This document shows positions 17,376 through 25,396 of a stretch of DNA of 34,465 bases, piece after piece. Source of the stretch: Deltaproteobacteria bacterium (GTDB lineage: Bacteria; UBA10199; GCA-002796325; 1-14-0-20-49-13); assembly GCA_016180865.1 (NCBI GenBank), contig JACPAJ010000060.1, forward strand, positions 1 to 34,465. The letters are read 5' to 3'. The stretch's first letter is position 1; each line of letters begins with the position of its first letter. The translations under genes were made by a program, and so were the position numbers. The notes under the pieces were generated by a model that saw nothing but the letters and a program-made list of their open reading frames with translations, was not told where the DNA came from and ran no database searches.

Positions 17376-18280
17376 AACTCAAAATGGGAAAGTTCTTTAA
17401 AATGCTTCATCCTGTTTTCGATCTCAGCCCATGTCAAAGTTCTGAGTCTGTCAAGGCTGAAATCTTCAACATGAAAAGATGCCATAGTGGAACCGACGAT
17501 TACAGCTCGACGCAGATTTTCTTCATCTACTATTCCAGTGCGAGCAAGATGCCCCATAAAACCTCCGGCAAAACTATCACCAGCGCCAGTTGGATCTTTT
17601 ACTTCCGGCAAAGGCATTGCGGGAGCACAAAACATTCCGCTATCAGTGAAAAGCGCCGCGCCATATTCGCCTCGCTTAATTACAAGTATCTTGGGCCCGA
17701 TTGAACGTATATATTTTGCCGCCTTAACTAAATTCCATTCGCCAGAGACAAGCCTTGCCTCCTGATCATTAATTATCACGGCATCCACTTTGCCCATCAC
17801 TTTTTTAACTGCTTCCGGCTCGCCATTGATAAAAAATTCACGCGTGTCGCATGCAGTAAATTTTGGATTTTTGACTTGACGCAAAACATCAATTTGGAGC
17901 TCCGGCAATATGCAGGCAAGGAACAGATATTCGCTGTTTTTGTATTCATCGGGCAGAGAAGGCTTGAAATCGGCAAAGACTCCAAGATGCGTTTCCAAAT
18001 TTTCAGCTTCGTTTAGCTGATTGCCATAACGCCCTTTCCAATAAAATGTTTTGCCGTTTGGCACGAATTTTAGCCCCTTAAGACAAATGTTTCTGCTCTT
18101 AAAAAAATTAATATGTTCATCTTCGAAATCATGGCCTACAACTCCAACAAGCCTGACGTTAGTAAAAAAACTGGCGGACGCTGCAAAATGAGCAGCTGCA
18201 CCGCCAAGAGCTCTTTTTCTGATGCCAGCCGGCGTTTCGAGATCGTCATAAGCAACCGAACCTACAACTAAAATGGACAT
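17372..18280 (-). CDS. PfkB-family carbohydrate/nucleoside kinase
   Basis: Ribokinase-fold kinase of about 302 residues. The N-terminal motif GGAAAHFAASASFF is the substrate-side PfkB signature; the C-terminal DPTGAGDSFAGGF (about 229-241) carries the anion hole and catalytic Asp. Substrate is not determinable here. Position after mtnP suggests a purine or pentose salvage role, for example adenosine or methylthioribose-like substrates, but this is inference. Start set at the Met with AAGGAG 7-8 nt upstream; 13 extra N-terminal codons are open but unsupported. Confidence 0.9.
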   Translation of the reverse strand: MSILVVGSVAYDDLETPAGIRKRALGGAAAHFAASASFFTNVRLVGVVGHDFEDEHINFFKSRNICLKGLKFVPNGKTFYWKGRYGNQLNEAENLETHLGVFADFKPSLPDEYKNSEYLFLACILPELQIDVLRQVKNPKFTACDTREFFINGEPEAVKKVMGKVDAVIINDQEARLVSGEWNLVKAAKYIRSIGPKILVIKRGEYGAALFTDSGMFCAPAMPLPEVKDPTGAGDSFAGGFMGHLARTGIVDEENLRRAVIVGSTMASFHVEDFSLDRLRTLTWAEIENRMKHFKELSHFEL

Positions 18281-18293
18281 ATTATCTCCTTGT

Positions 18294-19157
18294 TCAAGCT
18301 TTAAAATATCTTCCTGCAATTACCTCTAATTTCTTTTTTACATTCATGGGTACGGTCTTTAAATCAGTCATAATGGCGCCCGACAAAGCATTTGCGCATG
18401 GACATCCGCGCTTTTCTGGTATTTTTGCAACAACATCGCGGATGACGGATTTAGAATTCGATACATTCTTTTTTATTGTGGCAACAATGGCACCGACATT
18501 GGCATGTTCTTCCTCTTTCCAACAGTCATAATCGGTCGACAGGGCAATCGTTGCATAGCAAATCTCGGCTTCACGGGCGAGTTTTGCCTCCGGCATGCCG
18601 GTCATGCCTATTAAATCGGCGCCCCACTGGCGGTGTAAAAAAGATTCCGCACGCGTTGAAAAAGCCGGCCCTTCCATGCAGACATACGTGCCGCCTTTGT
18701 GCGTCTTGATTCCAAGAGAACTGGCGGAATTATACAATACATCGGCCAAAGAAGAGCATACAGGATGAGCAAACGAGACATGAGCGGTAATGCCGTCATC
18801 AAAAAACGTTTGCGCGCGAAATTTTGTCCGGTCTATAAACTGATCGACCACGACAAAATCTCCGGGAGCAATTTTTTCTTTCAAGCTTCCAACCGCGCTT
18901 ACGGAAATTATCCACTCAACTCCAAGCATCTTTAACGCGCAAATATTTGCACGATAATTGATTGTTGAAGGCGAAAATCTATGCCCCTTCCCGTGCCTTG
19001 GAAGAAACGCCACTTTTCTGCCGTTAAGCTCGCCCACAACTATAGAATCGCTAGGCTCGCCAAAAGGAGTATTAACCTTCTTTTCCTCCAATGCGCGAAA
19101 TCCCTCGATTTCATAAAGTCCGCTTCCGCCTATAATGCCTATGAGTTTTTCGGTCAT
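18294..19157 (-). CDS. mtnP: S-methyl-5'-thioadenosine phosphorylase
   Basis: Cleaves methylthioadenosine, a polyamine-pathway by-product, to adenine and methylthioribose-1-phosphate. 287 residues with IGIIGGSGLY at the start, FLPRHGKGHR, ISVSAVGSLKEKI, YVCMEGPAFSTRAES, GMTGMPEAKLAREAEICY and STDYDCW near 204-210; the DYDCW signature favours MTA over hypoxanthine/guanosine PNPs. The start codon lies one nucleotide after the tRNA-Ala 3' end, so any Shine-Dalgarno would lie within the tRNA. Confidence 0.94.
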   Translation of the reverse strand: MTEKLIGIIGGSGLYEIEGFRALEEKKVNTPFGEPSDSIVVGELNGRKVAFLPRHGKGHRFSPSTINYRANICALKMLGVEWIISVSAVGSLKEKIAPGDFVVVDQFIDRTKFRAQTFFDDGITAHVSFAHPVCSSLADVLYNSASSLGIKTHKGGTYVCMEGPAFSTRAESFLHRQWGADLIGMTGMPEAKLAREAEICYATIALSTDYDCWKEEEHANVGAIVATIKKNVSNSKSVIRDVVAKIPEKRGCPCANALSGAIMTDLKTVPMNVKKKLEVIAGRYFKA

Positions 19158-19158
19158 G

Positions 19159-19230
<72 letters not shown>

Positions 19231-19231
<1 letters not shown>

Positions 19232-19308
19232 AAAATTTTGCAAAGCAAAATTTTGCCCGCCAACGGTTTAGTGCTTGCCCGCCATGTAGTAGTGGCGGGG
19301 CGGGCGAC
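19231..19308. repeat. Palindromic repeats upstream of tRNA-Ala
   Basis: Two copies of the self-complementary decamer CAAAATTTTG (19231-19240, 19246-19255) are followed by a GCCCGCC...GGCGGG hairpin. The segment TAGTGCTTGCCCGCC ... TAGTAGTGGCGGGG is a close relative of the repeat inside rlmN (28025-28085, opposite strand) and shares AGTG-GCTTGCCCGCC with one in hutI. Confidence 0.65.
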
Positions 19309-19323
19309 TATGACACCATCTGA

Positions 19324-19391
19324 CTATCGCACCGACTCCAACATTTCAAGCGTTATTTCATTGGGCCGATTTACGACAATTATGAAAGAAT
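19324..19391 (-). pseudogene. Fragment of HAD phosphatase 3' end
   Basis: On the minus strand this translates to IVVNRPNEITLEMLE followed shortly by a stop. It matches the C-terminus of the HAD phosphatase at 21026-21706 (IVVNRLDEITLEMLN). 20 bp are identical (19342-19361 and 21053-21072), while flanks have diverged. It is a decayed duplicate lacking everything upstream. Confidence 0.7.
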
Positions 19392-19399
19392 ATGAGATT

Positions 19400-20980
19400 T
19401 TATTTAAAACCGCAGCTTTTGCCGTCAAGTAGCGGTTTGGTTCTAACCCATTCTTCTTGGGGCAGTTTCAAGGCGTAAAGTACGCCCGCTTCCCAGCCGT
19501 CTGGCAGGTCAGCTGACAGGGGGTTTTGTTTTATCGTATGCAATATTATATCACGCATGGCCTCCGGCGAGGCATTTGATGCAGCAATAGAATCCCTTGC
19601 ACCGCGTATCAGCCGGGCCACCTGCCACTCCATTGTTTCTTCCGGAACACTGCCGCTCTCTGCCAATTCAAACGCCTTTCGCATGTCAAGCGGCCTTCCT
19701 GTTTTTGTAACATAGATGAGATCATCTAACGGAACAAATCTGCATTTGGGGAGCACCGCATAAATAGTTCCAATTTGAACGCCTGTGGCTGGATTATAAA
19801 AGACAACAGGGGATCTCAAATCAATCTGTTTGCTGGGGCTGCTGCGCAAGGCTACTTTTTGCCCCGGTTTAAAAGACATCAATCTATCAGAAGATCGGAA
19901 TTTCATAAACGGCCATTCCCATACATTAGGGACATTATAAGGTAAACGCCATACGGTTACCGGAGTTATCTCTTTGCCGTTTTTATCATGGATTTTTGGC
20001 AGCCTGCATTTTTCATCGTCTTCGTCATACGGAATAAGCCAGAAAACATCTCTGCTATTTTTCCCTTTAAGATTTGGTTCTATGAATTCCCATTCGCATT
20101 CTTCATACGAACGATATTTTTGTGAGAATCGAGGGCAATAATCGAAATCGCTGGATTCTGTATAGTCTTCAATGCCATCGTTATTGAAGTCTAAAGCGCT
20201 TGCAGTTGGTTTGACATCAACTTGTAAGACTCTTGGTTTTGGTGCTGCAGGATGGGACACATTAACTCCTTCAACCCTATCAAACCAATGACTAGCATGA
20301 TTTTCAGAGGAATTGCAAGCAGAAAATAGATCGGCAAGGTTATGCCTCTGACTTGCTCTTTTTAATTCATATGAATATTCGGAGCCAACAAAATACATTT
20401 TTAAAATTTTTTCTATAACTTTCTCTTCCTCATTTGGCTTGATTAAACCGTTTTTTATTATACCCGTAATTTCAAAGAGTTTATGCAGTCCTTCATGAAG
20501 GAGGGTAACCTCGCTATAAGTCATTGGGAAATCCTTAAACGCCCGGCAACTACCTAATTCCATAGCTAATCCTGGATTAAGGAATATGCAATCCTGATCA
20601 TTTTGCGAGGAGCAGGCTTCGTATCTTCCCGCCTTGACTTTAAGCCTTCCGTTTTTCTTTACAATGAAGTCTTCGGATCTTCCCCAGCTTGCCATTTTGA
20701 ATTCGTCTTTTACCGCTTCGAATCTATTCAATAGCCCTTTTTCCCCATTTAGTTGCTTTATCGCTTGACGAAGTCTTTTATCATCTTCTATATAGGTAGA
20801 CAGACCTAATAAGAACGCTTCACACCAATGCTGGCTATCAATTGCCTTTACCGCAAAATCAATATAACTATCTAATATTGCTTGGTTTATTGAAGCGTTT
20901 GCGACGGTGGTAATTTCTTCATTAGATTGCGGCGGATAAGCCCCCAAGGCTAAAAGTTCAATGGGCATCTTGCCGCACAT
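19400..20980 (-). CDS. Putative zinc metallopeptidase-like protein (HEGLH)
   Basis: 526 residues, not assigned to a named family. LLHEGLHKLFEITG (H162-E163, H166) is an HExxH zinc motif in a helix-like context, typical of zincins. A third metal ligand cannot be fixed; glutamates follow about 25-30 residues later (NEEEKVIEKI). Mid-protein LDFNNDGIEDYTE resembles a calcium-binding EF-hand/dockerin-like loop. The C-terminal half has strand-rich and proline-containing segments. No clear signal peptide, although MPIELLALGAYPP is mildly hydrophobic. Nine cysteines or so suggest secretion or metal binding. It lies between the HAD gene and the duplicate HAD fragment, consistent with later arrival. 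Confidence 0.65.
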   Translation of the reverse strand: MCGKMPIELLALGAYPPQSNEEITTVANASINQAILDSYIDFAVKAIDSQHWCEAFLLGLSTYIEDDKRLRQAIKQLNGEKGLLNRFEAVKDEFKMASWGRSEDFIVKKNGRLKVKAGRYEACSSQNDQDCIFLNPGLAMELGSCRAFKDFPMTYSEVTLLHEGLHKLFEITGIIKNGLIKPNEEEKVIEKILKMYFVGSEYSYELKRASQRHNLADLFSACNSSENHASHWFDRVEGVNVSHPAAPKPRVLQVDVKPTASALDFNNDGIEDYTESSDFDYCPRFSQKYRSYEECEWEFIEPNLKGKNSRDVFWLIPYDEDDEKCRLPKIHDKNGKEITPVTVWRLPYNVPNVWEWPFMKFRSSDRLMSFKPGQKVALRSSPSKQIDLRSPVVFYNPATGVQIGTIYAVLPKCRFVPLDDLIYVTKTGRPLDMRKAFELAESGSVPEETMEWQVARLIRGARDSIAASNASPEAMRDIILHTIKQNPLSADLPDGWEAGVLYALKLPQEEWVRTKPLLDGKSCGFK

Positions 20981-21025
20981 TTCACTTATATTATCGGCAG
21001 TTTTAGAAAAAAGTTGCGCCTTTTT

Positions 21026-21706
21026 TTAGCTTCCTTGGATAACATAGTTGAGCATTTCAAGCGTTATTTCATCGAGCCTGTTGACCACGATATCCGCCAT
21101 TGACATATCCTGTCCGCATTCAAGGAGCGAGTTTTTTACGCCGATTGCAAGCATTTTAGCGCTTTTAGCGGCGATTAGGCCGTTAGTTGAATCTTCAAGC
21201 ACCGCGCAGTGTTTTGGATCGACCTGAAGCTTCTTTGCCGCCAGCAAAAAGCAGTCCGGAGCCGGTTTTGGGTTTAAAACGTCATCTCCCGTAACGGCAG
21301 CCTCAAAAAAATCGTTTAATTTAAATTGGGCAATAACTTCATTCACATATTCAGTCACGCCGGATGAAGCCAGCGCACGTTTAAAACCCCACTTCTTTAC
21401 ATTTTCCACCAGCTCAAAAAGCCCGGGCATCGGCTGCACGCCTTTGTTCACAAGTTCCATAAAATACGCGTTGCGATGCCGCGTCAGCTCTTCAACATCA
21501 ACGGCCATCTTGAATTCATCAGCCAAAAGACGCATTATTTCTTTGATGCGCATTCCGTAAATTTTCTGCCTCAGCTCCCCTTCAATTTTCGGCGCTTTAA
21601 TTCCAAAATCTTTAAGCGCTTTTTCATAGGCCTCGAAATGCAGCGGAGAGCTGTTAGCCATCAAATCATCTAAATCAAATATGATCGCTTTTATCATATC
21701 GGCCAA
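21026..21706 (-). CDS. HAD-superfamily phosphatase, beta-phosphoglucomutase-like
   Basis: 226 residues. HAD motif I is FDLDDLMANSS (nucleophile and acid/base Asp), followed by a helical cap; motif II is ALASSG; motif III lysine lies in NPKPAPDCFLLAAKKL; motif IV is VLEDSTNGLIAAKSA. The layout is the beta-PGM/phosphoglycolate phosphatase subgroup; the substrate cannot be told. A second start at Met4 is possible. A diverged copy of its last codons lies at 19324-19391. Confidence 0.88.
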   Translation of the reverse strand: MADMIKAIIFDLDDLMANSSPLHFEAYEKALKDFGIKAPKIEGELRQKIYGMRIKEIMRLLADEFKMAVDVEELTRHRNAYFMELVNKGVQPMPGLFELVENVKKWGFKRALASSGVTEYVNEVIAQFKLNDFFEAAVTGDDVLNPKPAPDCFLLAAKKLQVDPKHCAVLEDSTNGLIAAKSAKMLAIGVKNSLLECGQDMSMADIVVNRLDEITLEMLNYVIQGS

Positions 21707-21766
21707 CCTATATTACGAAACCCGCCGCCAAATAAAAACAAATTTTTAGCGAGGTTTGCGATTTTA

Positions 21767-22987
21767 TTAAAAATTCCATAAAAGGTTAAAAAACCTGTTT
21801 GCGGAAACGATGCAAACTTTTTTTGAAATCATTTTAAATATATCCGGTTGAAACACTACCTGAACAGCAGGCACATTGCCGCTTCTTTCGCTAAAGAATT
21901 TTAAATTGGCATCTAAATTAGAATCTGCGTTCTTTGCCTCGATCAACAGCCTTGGTTCTCCGTCAGAGGCAATCAAAAAATCAACTTCATGCCGTTGTTT
22001 ATCGCGCAAATAATAGAGTTCAACCTTTTGCCATCCGCCGTCATTTATAAATTCACAAAATGTTTTTAACTGAATTGCCATAAAATTTTCAAATCTTCCT
22101 CCAGCATCTTTTACGCGTGTCCAGTCATAAAAGTAGACCTTTGGCTCTTTCGAGAGCGCATATTTAATGTTTTTGCTGTATGGCCGGACCACAGTTATAA
22201 TATAAAGTTTTTCAAGCGCCTTTATGAGGGAACGTGCGGTATCATACGCACAACCGATGTCGGTTTTTAAATTATTCAGCGAAAAAGGCGAGCCAATGCG
22301 CGCCGGCAATAGTTCAATAGCATGTTCAACACGGTTAAAATCCGAAATTTTAGACAGGTCCCTGAGGTCTTCCCTTATTATTCTTTGGTTGTATTCTTCA
22401 TGCCACAGATTAAGAGCCCGATCCGACTGTTTTATGAGCGGTTCCGGAAAACCGCTGTAATTAATCAGCGCGTCAAGAGTAGATTGTTTTAACGATACGG
22501 AAGAAAAAACTTCAAAATTAATATCCAGCTTGGTATTTGGTTTTGGGAGAACACATTCAAGTTCATTTGGCGTGACCGGCGCCATATGCAGAAGATGGTA
22601 TCTTCCAAGCATGCTGTCGCCGGAGCGCTGAAAAAGTTCAAGGCGGGCGCTGCCAGTTACTAAAAAATTAAATTCGCTTCCGAAAGAATCGTAATAGCCC
22701 TTTAAAAGATTTTTCCAGTTCGTAATCTTATGAATTTCGTCAAAAACAATGCGCGACCCTTTTCCGGATGTCCTTGCAGCGGTCTCAAAAAAATTCGGGT
22801 CAGCCCTGAATTTTCGCCGAACTTTTTCATCATCCCAGTTGTAATAAAGACTACTATGCCCGGTTTCATGTAACCATTCTTTGGCTTCTGTAGTCTTGCC
22901 AGTCTGCCTTGGCCCCGCTAAGAGGATCATTTTGTCTGAAAGCAAAGAATCTTTAATTAATTCATGTATTAATCTCTCTATTTTCAT
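21767..22987 (-). CDS. AAA ATPase with DUF4143 domain
   Basis: About 406 residues: P-loop AGPRQTGKTT (about 25-34), Walker B IVFDEIHK, sensor VTGSARLELF, and C-terminal DUF4143 with a PD-(D/E)xK-like core (HEVDFLIASDGEPRLLIEAKN). Such proteins are common, patchily distributed and of uncertain function; nuclease or toxin-related roles have been suggested. Start assigned at MKIERLI by family alignment; a 19-codon upstream extension overlaps the palindromic region. It is 44% or so like in layout to the C-terminal partial paralogue at 33494, but visibly different in sequence. Confidence 0.87.
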   Translation of the reverse strand: MKIERLIHELIKDSLLSDKMILLAGPRQTGKTTEAKEWLHETGHSSLYYNWDDEKVRRKFRADPNFFETAARTSGKGSRIVFDEIHKITNWKNLLKGYYDSFGSEFNFLVTGSARLELFQRSGDSMLGRYHLLHMAPVTPNELECVLPKPNTKLDINFEVFSSVSLKQSTLDALINYSGFPEPLIKQSDRALNLWHEEYNQRIIREDLRDLSKISDFNRVEHAIELLPARIGSPFSLNNLKTDIGCAYDTARSLIKALEKLYIITVVRPYSKNIKYALSKEPKVYFYDWTRVKDAGGRFENFMAIQLKTFCEFINDGGWQKVELYYLRDKQRHEVDFLIASDGEPRLLIEAKNADSNLDANLKFFSERSGNVPAVQVVFQPDIFKMISKKVCIVSANRFFNLLWNF

Positions 22988-23010
22988 ATTGGAAATATTA
23001 ACATAACACC

Positions 23011-23051
23011 ATAAAAAAGTAAATACTTTTTTATAGGATGCCATAAAAAAG
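23011..23051. promoter_or_regulatory. Palindromic operator-like site before the DUF4143 gene
   Basis: Perfect palindrome ATAAAAAAGTA-AA-TACTTTTTTAT (23011-23034), plus a third half-site ATAAAAAAG at 23043-23051. It lies 24-64 nt upstream of the assigned ATPase start. The spacing suggests binding by a dimeric regulator, or an AT-rich promoter region. Confidence 0.5.
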
Positions 23052-23053
23052 CT

Positions 23054-23092
23054 TAATAACTAACAATAATAACTAACAAAAATAACTAACAA
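23054..23092. repeat. Three tandem 13-bp repeats
   Basis: Two exact copies of TAATAACTAACAA followed by one AAATAACTAACAA. Iteron-like arrangement next to the palindrome. Confidence 0.85.
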
Positions 23093-23145
23093 GACGGAGT
23101 CAGAGATTTATAAATTTAATGCATCTCAGATTTGCTCCGTAACGG

Positions 23146-23412
23146 GTGGTTGTGCAACTAACTTTTGACATTGCCGATAACTACGTGGTAGAAGGCGCTC
23201 CGATGAGCGCATTAACCGGATATATAGGCCAGACGTATGGATACGTGACGCCCCGACAAGATTATTACGGGGAGAGCGTGAAGTACACCACCTATAGATA
23301 TTCCACAGTTCCGCCGGATTGCAGCAAAACACCTATAAGGGAAATATTTGATATCAAACACCGGTTTGAACACTGCCTGTTGAACTACAATTTTCCCAAG
23401 ACAAAACTTTGA
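23146..23412 (+). CDS. Hypothetical ORF, possible gene remnant
   Basis: 88 codons with a GTG start and no good ribosome site. Composition (PRQDYYGESVKYTTYRYS, CSKTPIREIFDIKHRFEHC) looks protein-like. It overlaps the 3' end of the oppositely oriented ftcD by 28 bp. I recognise no family. It may be the decayed 3' end of a larger gene; otherwise 23093-23384 holds nothing else I can see. Confidence 0.3.
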   Translation: MVVQLTFDIADNYVVEGAPMSALTGYIGQTYGYVTPRQDYYGESVKYTTYRYSTVPPDCSKTPIREIFDIKHRFEHCLLNYNFPKTKL

Positions 23413-25103
23413 ACATCCTCAGCTATTTTATCAACCTCTTTAAGTAAGCTATCCGCCTTTTTGCGGACGTCCGCCGCCCACTTCTTATCAGTAAGCGTTT
23501 TTAAATTTATCAGCACATTATAATACGCGCCGTGCGCGGCCGCGCTGGCCATTAATGCCGCAACGCCGGCATCCGAAAGCGAATTCTGATTGCCATGTTC
23601 GGCAACGGTTTCGGCGATTTTTGCCGCCTCCACGGATTTTTCAAGCACAGATAATGGCACAAGCGTTGCACCCTTTGTCGCCTCTTCAACTGCGGCCACA
23701 CGTGCGGTTTTTTCGGCATCGCTTCCCTTCGGCATGGAAAAACACGCCATCACCTTATTAAAAGCCTCGGTATCATCATCAACCGCCTTAATCATAAAAT
23801 CTTTTATCTTTTGCGCGTCGATTCCAAGGCGCTCCATCTCGGCATTAAATTTTTCATAACCCTTCTTATTGTGCGTCAGCGCGGCAACCATGGAAGTCAA
23901 AGCCGCGGACAGCGAACCCGCCAGCGCCGCAACGCTCCCGCCGCCCGGCGCGGGCGAATTGCGCGAAAGTTCGTTTGCAAAATCTTTTACGGTCATATTT
24001 ATGAGCATTTTTGCCCCCTCTCCCTCACCCTCTCCCACAAGGGGAGAGGGAACAGTTGATCTGTCGAATTGATATTCAATTATCTTCTTGGCCGAATCAA
24101 ACGTTGCAACGTCATTCAAACCCAAAGACATCGCCGCGATATTTATAATATCTTCTTCCGGAATTCCGGCGGTCTCATTCTGTTTTTTTAGATAATAAAG
24201 GCCGGTTTCTATCATTGCTTGTTTTGGAACCATGCCGACTATTTCGCTTCCGGTTACACGCAGCCCAAGCTTTTCCGCCTCCTTCACCGCGGCATCAAAA
24301 ACCACATGCGCCGGAGTCACATGAAAATCGGTGAGGTTGATTGTTATCTGCGCTCTTTTATATTCCGGAATGAACCAGCCTGTTGCCTTGCATTCTTTAA
24401 AAAGGCCGGGGACATACACCGAATTGCCGTTTTTATCGACAACTTTATTGCCATGCACATCGCGTTTCAGCCGGCCCCGTTCGCGAAGCGTAAAAGCAAT
24501 CTCTTTGGCTTTGGCTGTGCTTGTTGTGTTAAGATTAATATTATAAGCTATCAAAAACTGCCTCGCGCCGATAACAGTTGCGCCTGTTTTAGCAACACGG
24601 TCATCAAATTTGGCCGGGCCAAAGTCAGGGCGCCATTCGGGCTTTTTTAACTTTTCGGCAAACGCCTCATATTCACCCGCGCGGATATCGGCAAGATTTT
24701 TACGCTCATGCCTTGTTGCAGCATGTTCATAAAGATAAACGGGAATTTTTAATTCTTCGCCAATTCGCCGCCCTAACTTTCGCGCAAGCTCCGCACATTC
24801 TTCCATCGTCACGTTGGATATAGGCACGAACGGGCAGACATCCGTTGCACCCTGCCTTGGATGTTCTCCTTTGTGGGCACGCATATCTATTACTTCTGCG
24901 GCTTTCTTTATCGCGCAAAAAGCTGCATCCAAAACTGCTTTCGGCGAACCGGCAAAGGTTACAACAGTCCGGTTTGTTGCGGCTCCCGGATCAACATCCA
25001 AAAGCCTGACGCCATTCACGCGTTTAATTTCAGCGCAGATTGCATCTATTTTGGCCTTATCTCTGCCTTCGCTGAAATTTGGCACGCATTCGACAAGTTT
25101 CAT
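23385..25103 (-). CDS. ftcD: Fused glutamate formiminotransferase / formimino-THF cyclodeaminase
   Basis: Last steps of histidine degradation: transfers the formimino group from formiminoglutamate to THF (domain 1, about 1-345) and deaminates it to methenyl-THF (domain 2, about 365-572). Motifs: CVPNFSEGRD, MRAHKGEHPRQGATDVCPFVP with the catalytic histidine region, then SPAPGGGSVAALAG and GNQNSLSDAGVAALM. The two domains are usually separate genes in bacteria; fused forms are typical of animals and some bacteria. Residues about 351-364 (PSPLVGEGEGEG) of the interdomain linker are encoded by a CCCTCTCCCTCACC hairpin repeat. AAGGA precedes the start. Confidence 0.95.
   Translation of the reverse strand: MKLVECVPNFSEGRDKAKIDAICAEIKRVNGVRLLDVDPGAATNRTVVTFAGSPKAVLDAAFCAIKKAAEVIDMRAHKGEHPRQGATDVCPFVPISNVTMEECAELARKLGRRIGEELKIPVYLYEHAATRHERKNLADIRAGEYEAFAEKLKKPEWRPDFGPAKFDDRVAKTGATVIGARQFLIAYNINLNTTSTAKAKEIAFTLRERGRLKRDVHGNKVVDKNGNSVYVPGLFKECKATGWFIPEYKRAQITINLTDFHVTPAHVVFDAAVKEAEKLGLRVTGSEIVGMVPKQAMIETGLYYLKKQNETAGIPEEDIINIAAMSLGLNDVATFDSAKKIIEYQFDRSTVPSPLVGEGEGEGAKMLINMTVKDFANELSRNSPAPGGGSVAALAGSLSAALTSMVAALTHNKKGYEKFNAEMERLGIDAQKIKDFMIKAVDDDTEAFNKVMACFSMPKGSDAEKTARVAAVEEATKGATLVPLSVLEKSVEAAKIAETVAEHGNQNSLSDAGVAALMASAAAHGAYYNVLINLKTLTDKKWAADVRKKADSLLKEVDKIAEDVQSFVLGKL
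24014..24050. repeat. Hairpin repeat in the ftcD interdomain linker
   Basis: CCCTCTCCCTCACCCTCTCCC pairs with GGGGAGAGGG. The reading frame passes through it, giving PSPLVGEGEGEG. The closest relative in the window is in rlmN at 28222-28275. Confidence 0.75.
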
Positions 25104-25116
25104 AAATTGGCATCCT

Positions 25117-25139
25117 TGCTAAGTGTCCGACACTTAGCA
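25117..25139. promoter_or_regulatory. Palindrome upstream of ftcD
   Basis: Perfect TGCTAAGTGT-CCG-ACACTTAGCA. It is centred about 25 nt upstream of the ftcD start, just before its ribosome site. A one-mismatch relative lies upstream of hutI (31448-31466), so a common operator is plausible; a generic intergenic repeat is the alternative. Confidence 0.5.
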
Positions 25140-25396
25140 GATGACACATCCAACATCCAGCCAATTTTTATAGGGTAATTTTTTACCGGCCACGGCTGAT
25201 TTTTGACACCAGCACTTTTCATATATTTCAACCACTTAACAATAACTGTAGTTGTTTTTGACGATTTGCACGATAAAAGCATTATACGTCTGATGTAAAT
25301 CCTTAATTTTCTTTCATTATTTCATTTGGTTCATGGCACATAATATGCTACATTAAGTCTACAAATATTATAAAACAAATAAAAAAGGGGGGGGAT
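25140..25396. other. Intergenic stretch, ftcD to lipoprotein gene
   Basis: Between ftcD and the lipoprotein gene. AT-rich towards the right, with TAATAT near 25346 as a possible -10. It ends in A7-8 followed by G8 (25387-25394) that serves as the Shine-Dalgarno of the lipoprotein gene. A 60-codon minus-strand ORF (25100-25282) has no support. Confidence 0.5.

Noticed and set aside
23054-23092. CRISPR array
   Set aside because: The 13-bp repeats are directly tandem without spacers and no cas gene is nearby.
23126-23332. Minus-strand ORF opposite 23146-23412
   Set aside because: Cys/Arg-rich shadow composition; the plus-strand reading looks more protein-like, though also weak.
25100-25282. 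60-codon minus-strand ORF
   Set aside because: Its 3' end runs through the ftcD-upstream palindrome; there is no ribosome site and no recognisable motif.
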